NCBI RefSeq assembly: GCF_036898095.1
Contig: NC_090761.1
Span: 43,960,407 to 44,024,406, forward strand
DNA from: Palaemon carinicauda
Lineage: Eukaryota > Arthropoda > Malacostraca > Decapoda > Palaemonidae
Direction of reading: 5' to 3'
DNA length: 64,000 nucleotides
Of the stretch, positions 53,734 through 62,400 are shown in pieces. Numbering within the stretch: position 1 is the stretch's first letter; each line of letters begins with the position of its first letter. Made by a program: the position numbers and the translations under genes. The notes under the pieces are model-generated. The model was not told where the DNA came from. It did not search any database and worked only from the letters and a program-made list of their open reading frames with translations.

Positions 53734-54434
53734 AGCGGAGCTATCAGGGTCATAGACAGGTTGACCGATAGTCTGGTCCTGTTGAGCACCCTTCTCATCA
53801 GACAGAACGGTGGAAAAGCGTACACGTCGATGTTGTCCCACCGTTGTTGGAAAGCATCTTGCCAGAGTGCCTTGGGGTCCGGGACTGGGGAGCAGTACAG
53901 GGGCAGTTTGAAATTCAAAGCTGTCGCGAACAGATCCACCGTCGGGGGAACCCCACAAAGTCAGGACTTTGTTGGCTATTCGAGGATCCAAAGACCACTC
54001 GGTACTCACTATCTGCGAAGCCCTGCTCAGACTGTCGGCGAGCACATTCCTCTTGCCAGGAATGAAGCGAGCTGATAGTGTTATCGAGTGGACTTCGGTC
54101 CACCTCAGAATCTCTACTGCAAGATGGGATAGCTAATGCGAAAAAGTACCTCCCTGCTTGTTGATATAAGCCACTACCGTGGTGTTGTCGCTCATCACCA
54201 CCACGGAGTGACCCGCCAGGGTCCTTGGAACTGTTGAAGAGCCAGGAATACGGCCTTCATATCTAGCAGGTTGATGTGCAGGTACTTTTCTGATTCTGAC
54301 CAAAGGCCTGAGGTCCTCTGGTTCAGAATGTGAGCCCTCCACCCTTCTTTTGACGCGTCCGAAAACAGTGTCAATTCCGGGGGAGGACGAGAAGATCCAG
54401 TCCCTTTCGCAGGTTCTCGTCGACCAGCCACCAC
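53400..54434 (-). pseudogene. D7 RNase H and methyltransferase-like region, frameshifted
   Basis: 54434-54195 holds LTLFSDASKEGWRAH and a HINLLDMKAVFLAL segment. 54342-54133 holds VVVMSDNTTVVAYINKQGGT in another frame. Next come MLADSLSRA and then MDLFATALNFKLPLYC, DAFQQRWDNIDVYAFPPF (53939-53415), in a third frame. So RNase H catalytic acidic residues are present but split by at least two small indels. The Dam-like domain has FPPF at the catalytic tetrapeptide position. Confidence 0.82.
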
Positions 54435-55741
54435 CGCAGGTCCGCCTGTTCCGAGGGTCCTATCGGGACCAGAAAGTCTGGGGAATCAGATCCTTGATTC
54501 CACCGGGACTTGAGCCGCCACTGCAGGGATCTCATCCTGAGACGGCCGTTTGGAACCAGACGAGCCAGGGAGGCTAGGTGACCTAAGAGACGCAACCACG
54601 ATTGGGCCGGAAGTTCTTCCCGCCTGAGGAAGGGTTCCGCCACCCTCCTCAGCCTTGGTATCCTGTCGTCTGATGGAAAGGCTTTGTGGAGATTGGTGTC
54701 TAACAACATGCCTAGATAAACCAGTCGTTGCGACGGCTGCAGAGAAGACTTCTCGAGATTTACCAAGATCCCCAGATCTTGGCAAAGTCCCAGGAGCCTG
54801 TCTCGGTGTCGAAGAAGGGTCGACTCCGAGTCTGCCAGGATCAGCCAGTCATCCAGATATCGGAGGAGAAGGATGCCGTTCCTGTGCGCCCAAGACGAAA
54901 TCAGGGTAAACACTCTGGTGAACACCTGAGGTGCTGTGGAGAGACCGAAGCACAGCACCTTGAACTGGTAGGTCTTGCTGTCTAGGCTGAATCTCAAGTA
55001 CTTCCTGGAAGACGGATGGATTGGGATCTGGAAGTACGCGTCCTTCAGATCCAGTGTGCACATGAAGTCTTGTGGTCTCACCGCAAGTCTGACCGTGTCC
55101 GCTGTCTCCATGCTGAACGGAGTTTGCTGGACAAACTTGTTCAGAGCTGAAAGGTCGATGACAGGTCTCCAGCCTCCAGACGCCTTCTTAAAGAGTCGAC
55201 TGAAGAAGCCTGGGGAGCTGTCGACGACCTCCTGGAGAGCATCCTTCTTGAGCATGGTCTCGATTTCTGCCCGAAGGGCTAGCCCCTTTGCCGATCCCAT
55301 GGCATAGGAGCTCAACGACACTGGACTCGCTGTCAGGGAAGGTTGAGATGTCGTGAATGGGACGCGATAACCTTGGCCGATCACGGAGACCGTCCAAGAA
55401 TCGGCCCCATGTTGCTGCCACCTGTTCACGCAACTTTGAAGGCATCCCCCTACAGGTGGACACTCGGGGGGACTGCCACTCCTAGCGTTTGGCCTTGTCC
55501 TTGGCAGGAAAGGGCTGGGGCTTAGACACCACTTTCTTAGCTGGTGGCGCCTGCTTTGGTGTCCTGCGAGGCTGCTGCTGGTCTTACTGCGGAGCTGGAG
55601 GCTTGTAGGGCCGAGATGCAAGGGCCCTTTGGAGGAGGGAGTCCTGGCTAGACTTCCTCCACCTCTCAGCTGTTCGTTCCATATCTTGGGGCTCAAACAA
55701 ATTTTCCCCAAGGATGGAGGAGTGCCTGAGCCTGCAGACAT
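54371..55741 (-). CDS. D7 reverse transcriptase ORF (456 residues)
   Basis: Open from ATG 55741 (158 nt inside the Gag-like ORF, +1 frame) to 54371. After a 130-residue linker it has KDALQEVVDSSPGFFSRLF, GGWRPVIDLSALNKFVQ, motif A LDLKDAYFQIPIHP, YQFKVLCFGLSTAPQVFTRV (motif B), catalytic RYLDDWLILAD (motif C) and the thumb (LGILVNLEKSSLQPSQ, YLGMLLDT). In an intact element this ORF would continue into RNase H; a small indel near 54375 ends it after LDLLVLP. The RT catalytic core looks complete, and the tyrosine-glutamine pair disrupted in D2, D4 and D8 is intact here. Confidence 0.87.
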   Translation of the reverse strand: MSAGSGTPPSLGKICLSPKIWNEQLRGGGSLARTPSSKGPLHLGPTSLQLRSKTSSSLAGHQSRRHQLRKWCLSPSPFLPRTRPNARSGSPPECPPVGGCLQSCVNRWQQHGADSWTVSVIGQGYRVPFTTSQPSLTASPVSLSSYAMGSAKGLALRAEIETMLKKDALQEVVDSSPGFFSRLFKKASGGWRPVIDLSALNKFVQQTPFSMETADTVRLAVRPQDFMCTLDLKDAYFQIPIHPSSRKYLRFSLDSKTYQFKVLCFGLSTAPQVFTRVFTLISSWAHRNGILLLRYLDDWLILADSESTLLRHRDRLLGLCQDLGILVNLEKSSLQPSQRLVYLGMLLDTNLHKAFPSDDRIPRLRRVAEPFLRREELPAQSWLRLLGHLASLARLVPNGRLRMRSLQWRLKSRWNQGSDSPDFLVPIGPSEQADLRWWLVDENLRKGLDLLVLPRN

Positions 55742-58260
55742 CCACGGCGGGGACCTTCGGGTGGATCTTCTCGGTCACCGCATCACGACGCTTCAGCACC
55801 GAGTTGGCCCACAGGATGGTAATCTGATGTGCCAGGAACTCGATGGAGCGAGTGCCCGAGAGGAGGAAGGTCTCCAGGGCCTTCCTATTGCCCTCCTTAG
55901 ACAGATCCTCGGAGCGCAATAGGATGCCCAGAGAACCTAGCCAGACATCCAGCCATGAAGTGGTCTGCATGGCACACTTCGCGACCTTCTCGTGGCTCAG
56001 GATCTCCGACGCCAAGAACGTCACCTGCCGGGCGGAGAGCTTCTCAAGAGGAACTCCCCTAGTAAGCTCTTCCACCGAATGGTGGAGGGGAAGCGCGAGG
56101 CTAGACTCCCCCATGATCTCAAAATACCTCCTCTGCTGGAGACGAGGAGGTGGAATGAGTTTGTTCCCGGCAGAGGAACGACTGGAGGAGGCGAGTACTG
56201 CGAGCTGAGCGTTGGCCCTGTCTCTGGCACTCTTCCCCCCTTGGGACCAGGGCAGAGCCGCGCTGGCCTTTGGGGGCTTCTGAGTTCCATAGACCTGGTC
56301 CAGGACCGTGTCCTTGCCTTCACGAGGGGCAATCACCGGGTCCATGAACCCGTTGAGCTGTCTCATCAGGCCCAAGACCTGCCAGAAGGCATGCTCAGAC
56401 CCCTGCTGCTCTCCTCCCTGCGGACTGGCAGCTAAGTCTCCTGTCCCCCGGAAGCTCTTCCTGGGGAGACACGTGGACGTTCTCCCGGGGTCTGGCTGGT
56501 TCCTGACGAATTCGTGAAGAAGACTTCGGAATCTTGGAGTCCTTGGGTTCCCTCCTGGACGGGATACAAGATTCCAGCAAAGAGGTCTGGTAGGCACCTT
56601 CCACGTGAGACGATTCTCCTCCACGAGGAGGCGACTCCCCCCTTGGTGCCGAGGGGGAGACCGCCGCCTCGCTGGACTCTCCTGAGGACGGAAAGGCCTC
56701 GTCTACGGGAGAAGGAGAAAACGACTGCGAAGGGGACGGTGCCTTCCTGACGGACCTCTTAGGAACCAACTTCTCCCTGGGAGAAGTCACCACGAAGTCC
56801 ACTCCTCTCCTTCTCTTCAGCGGGGGCGAGGCCGTCTTTGGCTTGTGTCCTAGATCGGCGAGTGCCGGCATCATAGCCTTCACTAACGCCCGCATCAGAG
56901 GACCAAACCATGACTGCCGAGATACGGACACAGGGTCCGTAATTCCCGCTGGAGGGAAGGGGATCGGACGACCCTTCGGAGTGGACACCACTGGACCTGC
57001 CTGCAAAAAAGAAGGGGAAGAAAGTTGCCTTGACCTCTCCGATGATCCTTCCTTGTCCTGCGAAAGAGACCTGCCCTTAGGCGGAGGCGATCCCGACTGT
57101 GACCTGGCGACACGCGTCCATGCTGCTGCCACGAGCTGCAGAACCCGACGTGAACGGGGGTCACGCTGACGCTCGCGCGGGGGCGTTACCAAAGAGTCGC
57201 ATGCGAGGGGCTGTTGGAGCGCTGGCGCGTGGGCGAACGAGAGCGCTCAGGAGACCGCTGAGGGCCAGGAGAAAAGTACAGCGCAGGGGACCGAGCAGGG
57301 GAACGATGGTATCCTGGAGACCTGTGACGCGTGGGCGAGCGATGGCGAGTCGGCGATCGATGGCGCGTTGGCGAACGCTGGCGCGCAGGCGAGCGATGGC
57401 GCGTCGGCGAGCGATGGCGCCTAGAACGCACAGGCGAACGACCGCGCGTGGGCGAGCTGATCGCAGGAGACCTATTTCTCTCCAGATCCGCTGGGCGCTG
57501 ACGCGTAGGAGAGCGCTTGCGCGCAGGCGATGGATCACAAGGGCGGTCTGGAGATCGCCGGTGCTCAGGGGAGCGCTGACGCGCTGGAGATCGTTGACGC
57601 GCAGGAGATCGCTGACGAGCAGGAGAACGTTGACACGTCGGAGATCACTGGCGCGCTGGAGATCGCTGGCAAGCAGGAAGACGACGCGTAGAAGACTGCG
57701 CAGGAGCTATCGGCGCGACGCGCAAAGGCGAACGCTCACGAACGGGCTCAGGAAGAGGAGACGCGTGGGCGTGCAGGAACTCTGGATGTACGTGCAGGAG
57801 ACCGTGCGCATTGCTGTGCCGGAGAAAGATGACGAGCAGGAGACCGTGCGCATTGCTTTGCCGGAGAAAGATGACGAGCAGGATCGCGAGGGCGAGGAGG
57901 AGTTGAGTCCTTGCCCGTGTCCCGAACTGGAGTTCTAGGGCGCGTGGGCGAGCGTGGGCGCACAGGGCGCGTGTCAGGAACTGGAAGTGCAGGTGCGCGC
58001 TGACGAGCAGGAGATCTTGTGTGCTCAGAAGACCATTGGCGGGCTGGGCGCGCAACAGGAACAGGAGGATGTTCGTTGTCCACAGGAGAGCGCTGGCGAG
58101 CAGTGGGGCGTTGACCATCAGGAGAGCGCTGGCGAACAGGAGAGCGCTGGCAATCAGGAGAGCGCTGACGAGCAGGGGAGCGCTGGTGCGCTACTACGCG
58201 TGAACGCGCAGGAGGGTGCGCAGGGGAACCCTGACGCGCAAGGGAAGCACCCACACCGTG
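55584..58260 (-). pseudogene. D7 Gag-like ORF, frameshifted, with RSP repeats
   Basis: Reverse strand. 58254-57186 is an Arg/Ser/Pro-rich low-complexity N-terminal region (repeats of RQRSPTRHRSP type) open in shifting frames. 57192-56395 is a basic Ser/Pro-rich part with a SRQSWFGPLMRALVKAM segment. 56624-55584 is the helical C-terminal domain (HAFWQVLGLMRQ, WLDVWLGSLGILLRSEDLSK, EFLAHQITILWANSVLKRRD, DVCRLRHSSIL). Probably one ORF of about 890 codons before two or three frameshifts. The helical domain recalls the conserved Gag C-terminal part of D2/D4 (LDWCLGALS) in layout, not in detail. No Cys-rich N-terminus is visible. Confidence 0.78.
57186..58200. repeat. RSP-coding low-complexity repeats of D7
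   Basis: Diverged repeats of about 12-24 bp built from GAGCGCTGGCGAGCAGGA and related words, coding on the reverse strand for Arg/Ser/Pro-rich repeats. A 51-bp duplication lies near 57797-57884 (GAGACCGTGCGCATTGCT). Confidence 0.75.
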
Positions 58261-58300
58261 GGCGACATCCCTTTGCCCCGAAAGGACCGGTGCCCGTCAG

Positions 58301-58964
58301 CTGACAAGATCAGAAGACTGCTGGCCATCTGCACAGGAAGTGGAAGGTCTGGTAGGCGTGGGAGAACGTGAACGATCCCCGGAGAGGTCTAAGGACTCAG
58401 CTGCTACAGTCTGCTCCCGGCGAGGAGAGTCCCCATCGGAGGACGGAGGAGGTGAAGACTCGAAGAGGCGCCTCTTGACACCCTTATAGGGAGACGGGAG
58501 GCCCCTACGGCGAAGAGGACGACGAGCCTTACGGCGAAGGCGGCCACGAGTGAGGTCGTCGGGATCATCAGTCCTCCGAAGAGGAGTCTCAGTCAGAGCG
58601 CTCCCCCGAGGGGGAGACTTAGCCGCAGGAGAGACCGTGGGACCCCTTCCCCCTTCGAAGGATGTTCGGAAGGGGGAGGAGAGCCTTCAGCAAGGTCATC
58701 AACATCAGGAGCCTCTGCCACCACGACGTCGACGATAGACAGAGGATCTACCTCTGCTATCACCGGCGACTGCTTGACAGCGGCCCCTGGGCAAAGGGTG
58801 TGAAGGTACCGCAAGGGCGGCCGGCGATCCCAGGGCACTTGCGCATGATAAATACCAAAGGGCGAGGCCAACTTCAAACACACAGCTGAGGAAAAGCAAA
58901 GAAAAGATTAAGGCTGTCAATAACGAGGACGATAGACAGACACGTCTGCACATCGTCCGAGCCA
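58301..58964 (-). other. D7 5' leader, no clear ORF
   Basis: Between the Gag-like region and the right ITR. Short Gly/Arg/Ser-rich readings occur but nothing I can support as a gene. Confidence 0.45.
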
Positions 58965-59125
58965 AAAGTGAAGTGAAGCAAATCACCGGTGTGGGGGGGG
59001 GAGGGGTAGCAAGCTACCCCTTCCCCTAGCCCCGCTAACTAGCGCGGGGGTAGTTAACCCTCGTTAAAATCTATTGGCTCGTCAATTTCAGCTACGCCGA
59101 AAGTAAACCCAATGTAAATAGCGTG
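58965..59125. repeat. D7 inverted terminal repeat, right in window
   Basis: Reverse complement of 51763-51930, including CAAATCACCGGTGTG and CTAACTAGCGCGGG. Confidence 0.88.
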
Positions 59126-59149
59126 GTTTGTATTTCGGTTACGGAACAA

Positions 59150-59540
59150 TTAAGGTTTACATTAAGGTTGAAAGTATGTGTACAATATTGTGTAATATGC
59201 ATATGCAGCTTTAATTTTTTGCAAACGTTAAATTGAAATGCAGAAAATGTCAAATATTAGTAATTATCATGATAACCATAATGTGCCAGTTTTTTTTAGC
59301 TTATTAATGTGAGAGCTAATGAAATTTCCTGAAATGTATGAATATTTACGAGGTTGGAATCTGCAAGACCGCAGTTTAATTTCTAGATTTGGTAGAATGG
59401 GTGATCCTTGGAACATTCAATATTACAAATATAGGCATATATAATGATTAGTGGTGTTGCATAAAGAAAATTTAGCATATTTTGTTTTCATAATCCAAAT
59501 CTCTGATACTGTACTTGATAGTGATTTCTTTTTCTTTTAG
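59150..59540 (+). other. Intron sequence after D7, no features
   Basis: AT-rich intron up to the last OSGEPL1 acceptor. A good polypyrimidine tract (TTTCTTTTTCTTTTAG) precedes the exon. Confidence 0.6.
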
Positions 59541-59619
59541 ATGTCCAATAGGAGAAGACCTAACTGAAGATGTCCGCACTCTAGGAATAAAAATAAAAAG
59601 CTGGGTTAAATTCAGATGA
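59541..59619 (+). CDS. OSGEPL1: OSGEPL1 last coding exon and stop
   Basis: After TTCTTTTAG (acceptor ending 59540) the exon completes the split lysine codon. It then encodes CPIGEDLTEDVRTLGIKIKS and a short basic tail, stopping at TGA 59617-59619. The CPIG-D segment matches the vertebrate protein's CPLG-D C-terminal tail, and the length past that point is normal. I found no clear AATAAA signal close downstream. The next 150 bp are AT-rich up to the left end of D8, so the 3' UTR is either very short or runs into D8. Confidence 0.9.
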
Positions 59620-60656
59620 TAATGTATCAAAATTCATATAAACTGGTCTGTTACCTTGACATGATACTGCTGCTGCTGTAGTGATGGTAGGTATCTTCCC
59701 AATTTTTTTGCATAATTCTATTGTACTATTTGTGTAAAGTAAAACGTTTTAGCAAATTTTAACAGTATTTCTCAATTTTAAACATTTAACTCAGCCGGTG
59801 GATATATATATAGCTAACGTCTCTGACGTCCGACAGAAATTCAAAACTCGCGGGCGATCGAAGATTGGGTAGCTAGGTGTACAACTAGCGCCACCACTCG
59901 CCATGATACAGGAACCATTCCTTAAGTCCTCAGTTCTCTGTCACTGTGGCGTAAACATTGGAATTTTCTTGCTTGCGCATAACCTTCAAGTTTGCAACAG
60001 CTTTGGGGAAGTACTTGTTTTTTGGTTAATGGCTTTCGCTTGATTTGATTTTCTTACGTTTTTTCCTGAAACTTTTTTATTTGACTATTTTTGAACCTTG
60101 CTTGTTTGATCTCTCTGGTTTTTCCATAATGGCCGACCCTTCCCCAGTGTATGGGAAGTGTGTGAAAGGCTTTAAGATTATAGTATATATTTTATCACTT
60201 CGTATATTGTTGTTGATATTTATAGATTTACCTCTATATTTTTATATCTCACCCGCCTTACTAAGGCCTTAATCGATCCCCACTCCATTTGTACTAAATA
60301 CGAGTAAATTTTGTTTTTTGATGGATCGATGGGATGAATATCTTAAGAAAATATTTTAAGAGAATTTTTGTCTTTTAATAAATTTTTTCTTTGGATAGTC
60401 TTCGATCTGTTTTCAAAGATTAAGTAGCGTTCAGTTTATTTATGCTACGCAGTTTTCAGTCTATCGTTACGATTTCACGATTTCACTTTGTATCGATTTT
60501 GACGATTAGTACATTCTTCTTACAAACTGAAGTTTTTAAGTTGTACTAAATAAAAGGAACATGTTATTTTGCAATTAATTAGTCCTTTTAGTTTTTTTCT
60601 TTAGTCAAATAACCTTTTATTGTCGGAGAGTGAGTGGCTTGAGCCATTACTCTCGT

Positions 60657-60660
<4 letters not shown>

Positions 60661-60734
<74 letters not shown>
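60661..60734. repeat. (GA)n microsatellite
   Basis: An uninterrupted GA run of about 74 bp in the D8 leader. Shorter GA-rich tracts occupy the same place in the D3 and D6 leaders. Confidence 0.97.
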
Positions 60735-60737
<3 letters not shown>

Positions 60738-60738
60738 C

Positions 60739-61008
60739 ACGTTGCTCTTCTCAATCCAGATATTTATTCTCGTCCCAACTCACTGTACAGGGAGAGAGCA
60801 AACGTAGTTCTTCTCGATCCAGATATTTATTCTCGTCCCAAGTCACTGTATGGGGAGAGAGAGAGAAAAGGTAGTTCTTCGCGATCTAGTTTTTTATTCT
60901 CGTCCCAAGTCACTGTACAGGGAGAGAGAGAGAGAGAGAGAGAAAACGTAGTTCTTCGCGATCTAGTTTTTTATTCTCGTCCTAAGTCACTGAACCTTTT
61001 TAACTTAT
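60739..61008. repeat. Tandem repeat in D8 leader, about 4 copies of 60-75 bp
   Basis: Each unit has GTAGTTCTTCTCGATC, TTATTCTCGTCCCAA, TCACTGTACAGGG and a variable GA tail. D3 and D6 have only one unit at this place, so D8 expanded it. Confidence 0.85.
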
Positions 61009-61245
61009 ACTTTATATATTTCACTTTTACTTATATATATGTATATGTTTATTAATTATTACATGTGTGATACAATTATGCACTGATGAGCCTACACTAA
61101 AGGACATATTTCACAATTCTAGCCTTTTGGCTTAAGGGAAAATTGCTTGCTACGGATACGTATCAGCTTTATACATGTCCGATGTTAAATTGTTAAAAAG
61201 TGCTAGTGTTAGTGAAAAAAGTGCTTAAGATGTGTTCAGTGTTGC

Positions 61246-62400
61246 GGAGGGTTCGTCTGTTCGTACTTGCCGTTCACCCAATCCTAGACCTCTTTCAAGC
61301 TCCCCAACCCCTGGGAGAAGGAATGTCAAACGACGAAAGGGAACGATAGGTTTTAACCCACGAACAGACGTTCCCTTACGAGTGCCCTTCTTTTGGAAGA
61401 GGTGAGACTAAGTTCTCCTCCTCCTCTGAAGATGTTAACGTCAGTAAGAAATCCTGGCGTCAGGATTCCAGACCTCTCAAGAGGAAGTTGGTTCCTTCAG
61501 AACTAAGTCAAGGAAGGTTCGCCTGCTAAATGTTCCTTTATAACGTCTGGTATTGTTGCACCGTAGACTCCTTCACAGGGTCACGGTTTGGTAGTTTCGT
61601 CTAGACGTTCCAGACGTGATGTGAGTGCTGCTGCTCCTGTTGTCCTCACTGACGTTGCGGAACGGACGTTACCGAAGTCACGTCCTGATCCTCGTGTTCT
61701 GGATCCTGATTTTAGCATGCTGCAGGACATGCAGTCGAAACTGTCCACTTTAATGGAGTCTTATTGTCCAGCTCCTGATCGACAGGAACCCTCGCTTGCG
61801 GAGCGTCACGGTTCTGATAAGCGTGACTTTTTCTTCAGACTTCAAAGCGTGAAGTTTCATGTCATGCTGACGTGACCCCTAGTATTCGGCATGCTGTCAA
61901 ACGTGACGCCAATCGTCAGCTTCAACGTGATGTTGAACATCAGTTGATGCAGTCCCGACGTGACGTCGACCTTCATCCTCTGCCTGTTACTCATTGGCAG
62001 GTTGATACAAGCTGTCAAGCTATTCCATCCCGACGTCTTGTTGAGTCACCACCTCGCAAAAACATCGAGCTTCCGGATGAAGTTTATTCTGAGGAGGAAG
62101 AGGATGATCCCCTTTCCACGGCTGTACCTTTGTGTATCTTGTCTGAAGAAGAGGAACCTAGATCTGCCCAACAATCTTTGTTTTTTAAGAAGATGATGAC
62201 TTTTTAAGGAAGTCTTTCCTTCGCATTTTGTTCCTGCTGCTCCACGCTCGCCTCCTTCAGAATTCACCTTAGGGTTGGCTGCTACAGCTCCCTCTTTTAC
62301 TAAATTGCTGCTCTCTCGGTCTTCTAAGAGAGCTTTGCGTTTCCTGGGAGAATGGTTGCAGACCAAAAGAAGTCTTGGCAAGTCAACCTTTGCCTTCCCT
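61246..62400 (+). pseudogene. D8 Gag-like remnant
   Basis: Starts at the SVR-type segment (GSSVRTCRSPNPRPLSS-like, 61250-61310). 61588-61875 holds PDFSMLQDMQSKLSTLMESY (compare SLLQSMQTQL in D2). 61872-62207 is the acidic region (SEEEEDDPLS), and 62210-62400 keeps FVPAAPRSPPSEFTLG-like and SSKRALRFLGEWLQTKRSLG. Frames change at least three times, and the helical C-terminal part found in D2 between WLQ and the RT start is missing. Confidence 0.75.

Larger units (their letters stand above)
51723..59149 (-). mobile_element. D7: DIRS-like element of the D5 lineage, antisense
   Basis: 7.43 kb, termini ATGACAAATTCGGAG and CGGAACAA. ITRs are at about 51763-51930 and 58965-59125, and the ICR at 51975-52072 is near the left end, so it reads right to left. 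Reverse-strand order: Gag-like (about 58.3 to 55.6 kb), RT (55.7 to 54.4 kb), RNase H and methyltransferase-like (54.4 to 53.4 kb), YR (53.7 to 52.5 kb). RT is open for 456 codons, and YR has one in-frame stop. It is much better preserved than D5. It lies antisense in the last OSGEPL1 intron and ends 391 bp from the last exon. Confidence 0.92.
6345..59619 (+). other. OSGEPL1: OSGEPL1 gene, 3' part: six exons and five introns
   Basis: Mitochondrial member of the Kae1/Qri7/TsaD family, which transfers the threonylcarbamoyl group from threonylcarbamoyl-AMP to A37 of ANN-decoding tRNAs. Six exons join in phase and read about 298 residues to a TGA, matching the C-terminal three quarters of the animal protein (about 410 residues). 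Introns are 131 bp (6470-6600), 17.4 kb (6730-24174), 8.0 kb (24380-32388), 11.4 kb (32538-43924) and 15.4 kb (44137-59540). Every long intron carries one or two complete DIRS-like elements (D2+D3, D4, D5, D6+D7), about 41.9 kb of 52.4 kb of intron. The 5' exons with the N-terminal ASKHA lobe and mitochondrial targeting sequence are not in the window. No exon has a frameshift or stop, so the gene appears functional. The identification rests on protein motif similarity that I recognise; no search was run. Confidence 0.93.
60127..61245 (+). other. D8 non-coding leader with MADPS start
   Basis: ATG 60129 reads MADPSPVYGKCVKG and then loses coding character. Near 60250-60300 a separate reading RLTKALIDPHSICTK matches the Cys-rich Gag N-terminus of D2 (RLPKASIDPHTIC), showing that an AT-rich segment of about 90 bp separates two pieces of the Gag N-terminus. 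After that comes the leader shared with D1, D3 and D6, including TCTATCGTTACGAT (degraded stem). Confidence 0.65.
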
